DNA of 64,000 nt. Origin: Planctomycetota bacterium. Lineage in GTDB: Bacteria; Planctomycetota; UBA1135; GCA-002748355. Numbering within the stretch: position 1 is the first letter of the stretch; every line of letters starts with the position of its first letter. The translations under genes were made by a program, and so were the position numbers. The notes beneath the pieces were generated by a model. That model had not been told where the DNA came from, ran no database searches, and saw only the letters and a list, made by a program, of their open reading frames with translations. Where the stretch lies: NCBI GenBank assembly GCA_002748355.1, contig PDSF01000027.1, forward strand, positions 242,535 to 306,534. Reading direction: 5' to 3'. This document shows positions 52,997 through 61,221 of this stretch, in pieces.

Positions 52997-54808
52997 ATGA
53001 CCGTAACAACCCTTTCCAGGGAGCAGAACACTCCCGGCTCCGGCTACCAGGCCCCCCCGCCTGACCTCGCCACGAGCGAAGCTCTCGTATTCGACCGCAC
53101 CGCGATCCCCGAACACCTCCTCGACGACGATGCCGTCAAGGTCGTGCAGCGCCTCGAGCGCAAGGGCCACGAAGCCTATCTCGTGGGCGGCTGCGTCCGT
53201 GACCTACTCCTCAACCGTCGCCCCAAGGACTTCGACGTCGCGACCTCGGCGCGACCGCGCCAGGTCAAGAGCGCCTTCCGCAACTGCCGGATCATCGGGC
53301 GCCGCTTCAAGCTCGCCCACCTGCACTTCGAAGACAAGATCCTCGAAGTCTCGACCTTCCGGCGCACGCCGCAGGAGCTCGGCGACAGCAACGGCGAAAA
53401 CGAAGACAACGACCTCCTCATCACCAGCGACAATGAGTTCGGGACCGCCGCTGAGGATGCCTGGCGCCGCGACTTCACCATCAACGCCCTGTTCTACGAC
53501 CCGAGCCGGGACCAAATCCTCGACTTCGTCGGCGGCATGGCGGACATCGAGCGCGGGCTGCTCCGGACTATCGGCGACCCGCTAGTGCGCATCAAAGAGG
53601 ACCCGGTGAGGATACTCCGAGCGATCAAGTTCGCTTCCCGGCTATCGCTGCGCATCGAAGCGCGCACCTGGGACGCGATGTGCAGTGAAGCTGGAGACCT
53701 GGCACGCAGTGCTCCGCCGCGACTGCTCGAAGAACTCCTGCGCCTGCTGCGCAGCCCGCACACCGTGCGCTCCTTCCAAATGCTCCGGGCCTGCGGCGCC
53801 CTAGACGTCTTGCTCCCCGAACTCGGCGACTTCCTCGAAGACGCCGACCGCGAGGAGCGCGAAAACTTCTGGAGCATGCTCGCAGCCACCGACGGTCTAG
53901 CGAAGCAGCGCCGCGAGGCGGGCTTCGAAAAGACACCGACGGCCATCCTCCTCGGTGCCCTGATGCTCCCGCTCCTTGAGCGGGCCAAGCGCGAAGCTGA
54001 CGGCAGGGATTCGAAGCTGAGTGAGGAAGAGCGTCGCTCCAGCCGCAGCCGCGGTCGCGAAGCCGACTATGGCCGCCTCGCCGAGAGCGTCATCGGCCCG
54101 GTTCTCAGGCGCATGAATCTCTCCCGCTTCGAGTCCGGTCGTCTGAAGCGCATCTGCGTGGTGCAAAGGCGCTTCCACCGCAGCGGCGGCAGCCGCCCCT
54201 TCAAGCCTCAAGCCTTCGTTCGCCAGGACTACTTCGCCGATGCTTTGAGCCTGCTGCGGCTTCGCTGCCTAGCGACCGATGACCATTGGGACATCTACGA
54301 CGACTGGTCCCAGCGCTGGCGGGAAGAGCTGGCCCAGCACCCCGAGGACGCCCCCGAGGGCGTGCAGACTCGCGCCAAGAACTCGCGGCGTAACAGGCCG
54401 AAGGCAAAGGAGCGGAAGCCATCCCAGTCTCGCTCGCAGCGCCCGGCCCATGATCGGAACGACCGACACGAGGGCCCCCGCAAGAAATCGAAGCGGCGGC
54501 GCGAGGACGAAAGGCCTCGGCGGCGGCGGCGGAAGAAGAGAAGCGAGTACCGCGAGCCCGAAGAACCACTGCAGCCATTGCCGCCCCTACCCGACGTCGA
54601 GCTCGACCCCTCGGTGGTGCCGACCTTCGGCTCGGTCCTTGGAGACACGGGTTCGGAGGAGAAGGTCCAGCTCGAGTCATCCAAGGGCAAACGCACGCGG
54701 AAGAAGCTCGAAAAGGCTGACGAGCCCTATGTCCCGCCTAGCGTCGACGAACTCAAGGAACCCCAGAAGCAGGGTCCCGAGGACGACGACGTTTTCGGCG
54801 ACTGGTAA
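52997..54808 (+). CDS. pcnB: Poly(A) polymerase / CCA-adding class II nucleotidyltransferase with long basic tail
   Basis: The catalytic core has the class II nucleotidyltransferase signature YLVGGCVRDLLLNRRPKDFD with the metal-binding aspartate pair, the motif IIGRRFKLAHLHF, which favours poly(A) polymerase over CCA-adding enzyme, RRDFTINALFYD and KEDPVRILRAIKFA. The region after about residue 455 is disordered and very rich in Arg/Lys, then acidic near the end (GPEDDDVFGDW). The protein is about 603 residues, well above E. coli PcnB (about 450). ATG at 52997 starts just before the conserved region. It is followed by panB after 39 bases. Confidence 0.9.
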   Translation: MTVTTLSREQNTPGSGYQAPPPDLATSEALVFDRTAIPEHLLDDDAVKVVQRLERKGHEAYLVGGCVRDLLLNRRPKDFDVATSARPRQVKSAFRNCRIIGRRFKLAHLHFEDKILEVSTFRRTPQELGDSNGENEDNDLLITSDNEFGTAAEDAWRRDFTINALFYDPSRDQILDFVGGMADIERGLLRTIGDPLVRIKEDPVRILRAIKFASRLSLRIEARTWDAMCSEAGDLARSAPPRLLEELLRLLRSPHTVRSFQMLRACGALDVLLPELGDFLEDADREERENFWSMLAATDGLAKQRREAGFEKTPTAILLGALMLPLLERAKREADGRDSKLSEEERRSSRSRGREADYGRLAESVIGPVLRRMNLSRFESGRLKRICVVQRRFHRSGGSRPFKPQAFVRQDYFADALSLLRLRCLATDDHWDIYDDWSQRWREELAQHPEDAPEGVQTRAKNSRRNRPKAKERKPSQSRSQRPAHDRNDRHEGPRKKSKRRREDERPRRRRRKKRSEYREPEEPLQPLPPLPDVELDPSVVPTFGSVLGDTGSEEKVQLESSKGKRTRKKLEKADEPYVPPSVDELKEPQKQGPEDDDVFGDW

Positions 54809-54847
54809 GCCGGACGCGCAGTTGCGCACGCAGCCCTTGGAGGAGCG

Positions 54848-55708
54848 ATGAGCCAGAGTCCCGACGAAGGCCGTGACCGGCGCAACGACAGCAATGCGGG
54901 AAGATCGCGCAAGGTCACGACGCAGCGGCTGCGCGAGTGGAAGGCCGAAGGGCGACGCATTGCCTGCCTCACCGCCTATGACGCCCTGATGGCCGAGCTC
55001 CTCGACCAAGCAGGAGTCGACCTCCTGCTGGTCGGCGACAGCGCCGGCACCGTGGTCCAAGGTCTGCACACCACGGTCCCGGTCACGATGGACGAGATGG
55101 CCTACCACGCCCGCATCGTGGCCCGTTCGGTGCAGCGGGCCCTGGTCGTCTGCGACCTGCCCTTCTTGTCCTACCACGTGAGTGAGAGCGAAGCCCTGCG
55201 CAACGCCGGACGCCTGCTCAAGGAGACCGGCTGCGAGGCCGTCAAGCTCGAGGGCGGCCGAGCCTTTGCCCGCGTCGTCACCCGCCTGACCGAAGCCGGC
55301 ATCCCGGTCATGGGACACCTCGGCCTGACGCCCCAGTCCATCCACCACTTCGGCACCTACCGCGTCCGCGGTCGGGAAGAAGAAGAGGCGGCGCAGATCC
55401 TTGAGGACGCCAAGATTCTCGAAGAGGCGGGGGTCTTCGCCATCGTCCTCGAGAAGGTGCCCTGGAAGCTCGCGCAAAAGGTGAGCGCCACCATCAGCTG
55501 CCCGACCATCGGCATCGGCGCCGGCCCGCACTGCGACGGCCAGATTCTGGTGACCCACGACATGCTCGGCATCTTCACCCGCTTTCATCCGCGCTTCGTC
55601 CGCCGCTATGCCGAGCTGGCGCAGGAGATGCACAGCGCCTTCGAGAGCTACGTCAGCGACGTTCGCGAAGGCAGCTTCCCGAGCCTGGACGAGTCCTACG
55701 AGGTCTGA
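54848..55708 (+). CDS. panB: 3-methyl-2-oxobutanoate hydroxymethyltransferase
   Basis: PanB makes ketopantoate from ketoisovalerate and methylene-tetrahydrofolate, the first step of pantothenate and coenzyme A synthesis. The 286-residue protein has ACLTAYDALMAELLDQAGVD, the magnesium site LLLVGDSAG, GHLGLTPQS, VLEKVP and PTIGIGAGPHCDGQILVTHDMLG. An N-terminal tail of about 22 residues rich in Asp/Arg precedes the domain. ATG at 54848 has GGAGGAG upstream. No panC or panD lies in the window. Confidence 0.96.
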   Translation: MSQSPDEGRDRRNDSNAGRSRKVTTQRLREWKAEGRRIACLTAYDALMAELLDQAGVDLLLVGDSAGTVVQGLHTTVPVTMDEMAYHARIVARSVQRALVVCDLPFLSYHVSESEALRNAGRLLKETGCEAVKLEGGRAFARVVTRLTEAGIPVMGHLGLTPQSIHHFGTYRVRGREEEEAAQILEDAKILEEAGVFAIVLEKVPWKLAQKVSATISCPTIGIGAGPHCDGQILVTHDMLGIFTRFHPRFVRRYAELAQEMHSAFESYVSDVREGSFPSLDESYEV

Positions 55709-55739
55709 GCTGCGTAGGCGCAGGGTGAGCCCGCGGCAA

Positions 55740-56987
55740 TCAGCAGAGCGCAGCAGCCGCGGCGCGACCCGCCAAGGCCCCGGTCGCAAAGGCCTGCCAG
55801 AAGCTGAAACCGCCAATCGGGCCATCGGCGTCGAGGAGCTCGCCGCAGACGTGGAGCCCCGGCTGCGCCCGTAGCTCCATGCTCCTCGGATCAACCGCGT
55901 CCAAGGGCACGCCGCCAGCGGTCAGCTCCGCGTGCCCAAAGCCCAAGCTTCCAGTCACCGGGATCTCCAGCCCCTTCAGCGTCGCCGCCAGGGCCCGGCG
56001 TTTGGCCTTGGGGACCTGGGCCGCATCGACGACGGCCAGGCCGAGTAAGTCGAGGATCCTCCAGACCAGGCGCTTGGGAAGCCCGAGAGCCCGGAGCGGG
56101 CTGGCCAGTTTGCCGCCCTGGGCGAAGAGCGCCACGCGCAGCTCCTCCTCGCTCCGCTCAGGCAGGAGGTCGACAAAGAAGCGATAACGCCCCGGCATCC
56201 TTTCGATGCGGCTACTCGCATCCATCGGCCCCGGCCCCGAGACCCCCTTGTGGGTAAAGAGCAGCGGCCGCCGACGCCGCCAGGCGATCTTGCCGCTGGC
56301 TTCGCGCAGCTGCACTTCACAGCCTTCGAGCGTCAGGCCGCTCAGCTCCCCCACCCAGGCGGCGTCACTGGCCAAGGGCGCCAGCGCCGGCACCCGCGGC
56401 CGCAGCTCCACCCCGAGCGACTCGAGCATGGCAAAGCCGTCCCCTTCGGTGCCGGTCTGCGGATAGCTGAGCCCGCCGGTGGCCAGCACCACGCGCTCTG
56501 CGAGGAAGCTCTCCCCGCTCTCGGCCAAGAGGCTCCAAGCGCCGCAAGTCGCTCGCTGCAGCCCGCGCAGCCGCAGCCCGTAACGCAGGCGCGCGCCGCT
56601 CTTCTCCAGCCGGCGCAGGAGGGCATCCCGCACATCGCGGGCCTTCATCGAGACCGGCCAGACCTTGTCGAACTCAGCCTCGTAGGTCTCGACGCCCTCT
56701 TCGCGCAGCCAGGAGCGCAGCAGCTCGGGGGTGACAGCGCGCAGGGCCGGCCGCAGCCAACGCTCCGCCTCGCCAAAGTGTCGAGCTCCTTCGCGCGGCG
56801 ACAGGGAGGTGGTGACGTTGCAGTGCCCGCCGCCGCTCATCAGGATCTTGACCCCGGCCTGGGAGCCGCGCTCCAGCACCAGGACCTCGGCTCCGCCGTA
56901 AGCCGCCTCCGTCCCGGCGACCAAGCCGGCAGCCCCGCCACCAACGACAAGAACCCCCGTCGCCGGGGGTTCTTGTTTCGTCATCAT
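55740..56987 (-). CDS. HI0933/BaiN-type FAD-dependent oxidoreductase
   Basis: The 415-residue flavoprotein has the N-terminal dinucleotide motif VLVVGGGAAGLVAGTEAAYGG, the family signature KILMSGGGHCNVTT, and a C-terminal HVCGELLDADGPIGGFSFWQAFATGALAG. These mark the HI0933 family, whose members are poorly characterised; BaiN-type enzymes reduce steroid rings and others are of unknown substrate. It starts at ATG 56987 or 56984 with no clear ribosome binding site, 21 bases after a small basic ORF, probably on the rplC transcript. A strong hairpin lies within its first codons. Confidence 0.9.
   Translation of the reverse strand: MMTKQEPPATGVLVVGGGAAGLVAGTEAAYGGAEVLVLERGSQAGVKILMSGGGHCNVTTSLSPREGARHFGEAERWLRPALRAVTPELLRSWLREEGVETYEAEFDKVWPVSMKARDVRDALLRRLEKSGARLRYGLRLRGLQRATCGAWSLLAESGESFLAERVVLATGGLSYPQTGTEGDGFAMLESLGVELRPRVPALAPLASDAAWVGELSGLTLEGCEVQLREASGKIAWRRRRPLLFTHKGVSGPGPMDASSRIERMPGRYRFFVDLLPERSEEELRVALFAQGGKLASPLRALGLPKRLVWRILDLLGLAVVDAAQVPKAKRRALAATLKGLEIPVTGSLGFGHAELTAGGVPLDAVDPRSMELRAQPGLHVCGELLDADGPIGGFSFWQAFATGALAGRAAAAALC
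56947..56976. other. Perfect 13-base-pair inverted repeat at the start of the flavoprotein gene
   Basis: ACAAGAACCCCCG at 56947-56959 is the exact reverse complement of 56964-56976, with a four-base loop. It encodes codons 4-13 of the flavoprotein on the minus strand. It could attenuate transcription from rplC, lower translation of the flavoprotein, or be coincidental. Confidence 0.7.
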
Positions 56988-57008
56988 CTGCAGTCGCTCA
57001 GACCGGGC

Positions 57009-57302
57009 TCAGCCGGCCTGATTCTCGTCCGAGCTTTGCTCGGCAGCTTTTGCGTCGGCAGCCTTTGCATCAACAGCGGCCTGCGCCTCGTCGGCCAGGT
57101 TCTGCTCGCGCGTCTCCTCAGCCGAATCGCGCTTGTACTCCTCGTAGCGCGAACCGAGACCGATGCCGGGGTAGCGAAGGTGGACGCGATTCTGCATGCG
57201 CGCCTTGACCTTCTTGTTGAGGGTGGAGCAACCCTTGCCCATGAACTTGCGCTTGGGACGGCCCGAGTTGACGCCGCCGCCCTTGATTCGTGACTTGGCC
57301 AT
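57009..57302 (-). CDS. Unknown small basic protein downstream of rplC
   Basis: The 97-residue protein has a strongly basic first half (KSRIKGGGVNSGRPKRKF, TLNKKVKARMQNRVHLRYPG) and an acidic, alanine-rich second half. The basic part looks like a nucleic-acid or ribosome-binding segment, and its position 38 bases after rplC supports a ribosomal link, but I recognise no ribosomal protein family. It has an AAGGACG ribosome binding site and starts at ATG 57302. Confidence 0.65.
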   Translation of the reverse strand: MAKSRIKGGGVNSGRPKRKFMGKGCSTLNKKVKARMQNRVHLRYPGIGLGSRYEEYKRDSAEETREQNLADEAQAAVDAKAADAKAAEQSSDENQAG

Positions 57303-57340
57303 AGTGCTTCGTCCTTTGTTCTCTGAAGGGTTATCGAGCG

Positions 57341-58084
57341 TCAGCTCTGCTTCTTCTTCTTGGTTTTGACGGCTTCGCGAACCATCACGTAGCCATTACG
57401 CGGGCCGGGGACCGCACCGCGGATCCACAGGTAGTTGCGCTCGGTGTCGACCTTGACCACGTCGATGCTCTGGATGGTCACGCGCTCGGTGCCGTAGTGA
57501 CCGGTCATCTTGTGGCCCTTGCTCAGACCCTTTGCCGTTGAGTAGGTACGACCGAGGCCACCAGCATGGCGATGCACCTTCTTGGTGCCGTGGCTCATCG
57601 GCTGGCGCCGGAAGTTCCAGCGCTTGATCCAGCCGGCCCAACCACGTCCCTTGGTGGTGCCGGTCACGTCGACCTTGTTGACACCCTCGAAGATCTCGAC
57701 GGTGATCTCATCGCCGGCCTTCGCCTCGGGGAGTTCCTTGAAGCGGATCTCCTTGACGTAGTAGTAGCTATGGCCGTCCTCGACGCCAGAGCGGGCCACG
57801 TGGCCAGCCGCCGGCTTCTTGGTGCGCCTCGCAATGCGCTCATCGAAGCCGAGCTGCAGAGCGTAGTAGCCGTCGCCGCGGCGCTGCCGCTCGACCTTGC
57901 CCTTGCGCTTGCCGCGGTTGTCGAAGGCCTTGTTCTGCTCCTCGGGCAGCTCGCTGCTGTCCTTGACCTTGACCTGGAGCACCTTGCACGGGCCCATCTC
58001 GAGCACCGTGCAGGGGACGACCGTGCCGTCCTCTTCGAAGTACTGGGTCATCCCCAGCTTCTTACCGAGCAGTCCTTTCGTCAT
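57341..58084 (-). CDS. rplC: 50S ribosomal protein L3 (uL3), isolated from the S10 operon
   Basis: L3 binds 23S rRNA early in 50S assembly. The 247-residue protein starts MTKGLLGKKLGMTQYF and has the L3 signature region GWAGWIKRWNFRRQPMSHGTKKVHRHAG, which includes the glutamine methylated by PrmB in other bacteria (RRQPMSHG). It is longer than the usual 205-215 residues, with an insert near residues 65-110. The ribosome binding site is AAAAGGA. Normally rpsJ precedes and rplD follows; here no S10, L4, L23 or L2 gene is next to it. Confidence 0.96.
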   Translation of the reverse strand: MTKGLLGKKLGMTQYFEEDGTVVPCTVLEMGPCKVLQVKVKDSSELPEEQNKAFDNRGKRKGKVERQRRGDGYYALQLGFDERIARRTKKPAAGHVARSGVEDGHSYYYVKEIRFKELPEAKAGDEITVEIFEGVNKVDVTGTTKGRGWAGWIKRWNFRRQPMSHGTKKVHRHAGGLGRTYSTAKGLSKGHKMTGHYGTERVTIQSIDVVKVDTERNYLWIRGAVPGPRNGYVMVREAVKTKKKKQS

Positions 58085-58305
58085 CGTTCGAAGTCCTTTT
58101 CTTGGCTTCTCATGGGGAACCGCGCAGCCTGGAGGGCGCCGTCAACGTTGCCTCCGGTCCCGACGGGGACCGAGCCGCAGTTCCCAGAAAAATGGGCGAA
58201 GCAGGCTAGCTCTCGCAGCGAAACGATGCAAGCAGAAGCGGGAGCCCGAAGCGAAATCCCGGCCGGCGCCCTAGCCTCCTGCCCATAAGCACAGACAAGG
58301 ACGGC

Positions 58306-58455
58306 ATGGCCAGACAAGCAGGCCCCATCCCAAGGGGCAGCAAACTGAACCATCTCCAACGGCAAACCCAGTTCGTCGTCCTCGAGAGGAACGCCCGCGC
58401 CGGCCTAGCCCTCACCGGCAGCAAAGGCGCCAAGCTCAAGCTCTTCGGCCACTGA
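58306..58455 (+). CDS. Possible 49-residue basic ORF
   Basis: This short ORF lies in the 396-base gap between rplC and the restriction gene (58085-58480), divergent from rplC. It starts with ATG 5 bases after AAGGA, the same ribosome binding site sequence used by rplC and its downstream neighbour. The predicted protein is basic (RQAGPIPRGSKLNHLQRQ near the start, SKGAKLKLFGH at the end). I recognise no family. The rest of the gap shows nothing except the L3 leader. Confidence 0.35.
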   Translation: MARQAGPIPRGSKLNHLQRQTQFVVLERNARAGLALTGSKGAKLKLFGH

Positions 58456-58480
58456 GCCCAGGCCCTGGACTCTGGGGCAA

Positions 58481-59614
58481 TCAGGCAGGGACAGAATCGA
58501 GAGCTTCGACGATGGAGTCCGTCCAGTCGCCGTTTTCGACCAGCACATGCTGAGACAAATGTCCTGGGCACTTCGAATGCAGCGGCAGGGATCTCGTCGG
58601 GCAGAAGCGGAACTCCCATTTCGCAGTTACCGGATGGAGACAGGCCGCAAGAATCTCAAACTGCTCGGGGCGGTAGTATCTACTGCACGGGTCGCCCTTC
58701 GAGCTACGGGTCTTCTGAAAGTCCAGCTTCGGAGAATTACGCTGAAGCTTACGCAGCGTGTTCTTGCACTCGATCCGGTACGTACGACCAAGATAATCGA
58801 CCTCGAAGTCAGGCTTCCCGTCTTGGTCAAGTTCCTTCACCGCGCCAAGCCGACTCTCCGCCAATAGCAAGCGATGGAGATGTACCTCTGCGGCGGCCCC
58901 GCGCATCGCCACGTGAAGCCGAAAGCGCTTCGAGATCGCGTTCATAATCTCGGTCTTCGAGAGCCCGAGCGTCATCTCCAGGGAGTGGAGTTCGTCGTGG
59001 TGGAACAGCCGGTCCTCAATCGCCAGCAACCTCTCACCCGGCGGGATTCCGCTGCACTGCCTTTCAAGCAACACGTAGTCGCCAAATCTTTCCGGTCGAA
59101 ACCCGAGCAGGACTTCGGTCTGGTAATTCTCCTGCGGCATGAAGCGACGCCGCCCCTTGCTGCGCTCCCGCTCCCAGCCGACCCAGCCATCACGCTGAAT
59201 CCGTTGGAGTTCTGCCGTCTTGAACTCCACGGAACGCGAGAACCAGGTCGGGTTGTGCATCGAGGGATCGACCGCGACGAAAACCTTTTCCTCGAGGTGA
59301 ACGCCGAACATCAGCGTGAGCTGCCCGGCCCCTTGCGCAATAAAGAGTTCGTGAAGTCGCGAGAAGTCCTGCCCGTACTTCACCTGAAAACGATGCTCGT
59401 CGCTCGGTCGCCCCTCCCCCCGATACTTATTCGCGAAGAAGAGGTAGCAGATCAGGTCCAGCGGCTCCCCCCAAGGCGTGCTTACCGCAAAGACAAAGGG
59501 CGCGATATTGGGATCCGGGAGGCGGTCGATGGTGAACCCAGAGGATTCCAACGCTTCAGCGACGAAGGCCACAAGCGGTGCCTTTTGGCGCGCGCTAACG
59601 CTGTAGCTTTCCAT
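58481..59614 (-). CDS. Probable type II restriction endonuclease (PD-(D/E)xK)
   Basis: The 377-residue protein is encoded two bases after the stop of a cytosine methyltransferase gene, the usual arrangement of a restriction enzyme. Its C-terminal half has the nuclease motif GKPDFEVDYLG followed by YRIECKNTL, matching PD-(D/E)xK: aspartate in PDFE, then E-x-K in IECK. The N-terminal 230 residues (for example TPWGEPLDLICYLFFANKYRG, and HELFIAQGAGQLTLMFGVHLEEKVFVAV) are probably for DNA recognition. I do not recognise a known specificity. Confidence 0.78.
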   Translation of the reverse strand: MESYSVSARQKAPLVAFVAEALESSGFTIDRLPDPNIAPFVFAVSTPWGEPLDLICYLFFANKYRGEGRPSDEHRFQVKYGQDFSRLHELFIAQGAGQLTLMFGVHLEEKVFVAVDPSMHNPTWFSRSVEFKTAELQRIQRDGWVGWERERSKGRRRFMPQENYQTEVLLGFRPERFGDYVLLERQCSGIPPGERLLAIEDRLFHHDELHSLEMTLGLSKTEIMNAISKRFRLHVAMRGAAAEVHLHRLLLAESRLGAVKELDQDGKPDFEVDYLGRTYRIECKNTLRKLQRNSPKLDFQKTRSSKGDPCSRYYRPEQFEILAACLHPVTAKWEFRFCPTRSLPLHSKCPGHLSQHVLVENGDWTDSIVEALDSVPA

Positions 59615-59616
59615 CC

Positions 59617-60837
59617 CTACATTGCCTCACGGGCCGCCGCCGAATAGCCCTGCCCAGTGCCGGGATGTGGCTCGTGCTCACCGATGAGATCGAAGTATTT
59701 CTTGGGAACGGGTTTCGGTGGCTCCGGCTTGGGCACCGGACTGCGCCGCTCTGGCAAAAGCGAGAGCCGACGATTCGGAACGCGGCCCCGCATGAGCTGC
59801 CGAATCATGCAGCGCCCCAGCAGCTCAGCCAACGCACTGGGCACAGCATTGCCGAGCTGGCGCTGGTAGGCGGAGCGGCTCCCCAGCACCTCGAAGTCAT
59901 TGGGGAAAGTCTGTAGCCGCGCAAGTTCGCGCATGGAAAGGCGGCGACTCTTCCAGTGAAAAGGCCCGATGGCCGAACCGGGCTGCGCAGTAATCGTCCA
60001 AGCCGGTATCCGCTTCGAGAGCTTCAGGAGGAAGCTCCAATAGCGACGCCGCCAGCCGAACAGCGGCAGGCCGTCGCCACGATCGGTGTGGTATAGGTAG
60101 TTCTGCCCTTCGGGAATCGACGGCAGCAGCTCGGCCCACTTCCCGGTCATCCTGAGGCTCGGGTCGTCGTCGTCTTCGAGATCGCCGATCGCGTCCCACG
60201 CGGTAAGCACCGGCTCGGTCTCGAAGATCCGCTCCGCTCCCGGAGAATGAGTCGGCCCGGGAAAGCGGAACTCCACTCCATCACGCTGACCGATGATAAA
60301 TACTCGCTCCCGGTCCTGCGGCACGCCGTAGTCGCTCGCCTTCAGCAAAGCCACGCTCATGCTGTACGAGGTCCCGGCCACGCGGTTGATGGAGTCGACG
60401 GTCGTACGCAGAAGCTTGAGGCCCTCGTCCTTGTTCCGATACGCGAGCCCAGCGACATTTTCGAGAAGGAAGGCTTTGGGCCGGACATCCCGCAGCACAC
60501 GCAGATAGGCCTCCAAGGTGCTCGCTCGCGGGTCGCCGAGCCGCCGTGCGTCACCACTGGCCCAATAGCCCGACTTGCTGAAGGGCTGGCAGGGCGGCCC
60601 CCCCACCAAAAGGTGGGCGTCACCTTGGCGCATCTCAGCTACAGAGAGGATCTCGTCCGAAGAGATCTCGTGGATGTCGCGATCGAGAACCGGCCAGTCA
60701 CGGTTGTGCCGCAAGGTGGCAACAGCATCGGAATCCATCTCGATGGCGACAGCGGTTTCAAAGCCCGCGGCCTCAAGCCCCAGATCGAGCCCACCCGCAC
60801 CCGTGTAAAGGCTAATGAGCCGTCGTCGCCTTGCCAT
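59617..60837 (-). CDS. DNA (cytosine-5-)-methyltransferase of a restriction-modification system
   Basis: The 406-residue protein has all main cytosine-5 methyltransferase motifs: LISLYTGAGGLDLGLEAAGF (I), VGGPPCQPFSKSG (IV, with the catalytic cysteine), LLENVAGL (VI), QDRERVFIIGQR (VIII), RRLSMRELARLQTFP (IX) and YQRQLGNAVPSALAELLG (X). The region between VIII and IX is the target-recognition domain, so the recognised sequence cannot be read by eye. It is followed directly by the restriction gene. The pair sits between rplC and a permease, a likely insertion site. Confidence 0.94.
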   Translation of the reverse strand: MARRRRLISLYTGAGGLDLGLEAAGFETAVAIEMDSDAVATLRHNRDWPVLDRDIHEISSDEILSVAEMRQGDAHLLVGGPPCQPFSKSGYWASGDARRLGDPRASTLEAYLRVLRDVRPKAFLLENVAGLAYRNKDEGLKLLRTTVDSINRVAGTSYSMSVALLKASDYGVPQDRERVFIIGQRDGVEFRFPGPTHSPGAERIFETEPVLTAWDAIGDLEDDDDPSLRMTGKWAELLPSIPEGQNYLYHTDRGDGLPLFGWRRRYWSFLLKLSKRIPAWTITAQPGSAIGPFHWKSRRLSMRELARLQTFPNDFEVLGSRSAYQRQLGNAVPSALAELLGRCMIRQLMRGRVPNRRLSLLPERRSPVPKPEPPKPVPKKYFDLIGEHEPHPGTGQGYSAAAREAM

Positions 60838-61221
60838 AATCCCCGCCGCCCCCTGATTCCACCGGCCAGAATGCTAGGACCCCGAAGCCATCTTCTCAAT
60901 CGTGGGCGAACAGCGGCGGACCAAGTAGGACAGCGGCGGACTCGGCAGTAGAGGCAGGAAAGCACGCTGATGCCGGGACCTTCGGAGCCCGGCATCAGAT
61001 CTCCGCCTGGAGACCGCTGCGCGCCTGGCTCGCGGACAGCGGGCAGCAGCACTGCTCGGCTCCGCTCAAGATCCGAGCGAAGAGCTGGAAATCCGAGCAG
61101 TGGCCCGGTGATCTTACGTGGCACAAGATCACCGGCGCCCGGGGCGCTATGCCCGCTTTAGATGGGCCAAAGCTCCTTCCGGACATCCCGACCTGCATTC
61201 CACGGAACGAAAGAAATCCTG
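60838..61221 (+). promoter_or_regulatory. Structured noncoding region upstream of the purine permease
   Basis: About 380 bases without a gene. Two perfect inverted repeats stand out. CTGATGCCGGG at 60967-60977 pairs with 60988-60998 across a ten-base loop. CCGGTGATCTT at 61105-61115 pairs with 61125-61135 across a nine-base loop. Between them are smaller repeats such as ATCCGAGC, which occurs twice (61066 and 61091). The layout suits a regulated leader RNA or terminators of a former neighbour. It does not match the consensus of the purine, xanthine (NMT1) or PRPP riboswitches as far as I can judge. Confidence 0.45.

Noticed and set aside
58085..61221. A transposon or prophage border around the restriction genes
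   Set aside because: I found no transposase, integrase or terminal inverted repeats flanking the pair.
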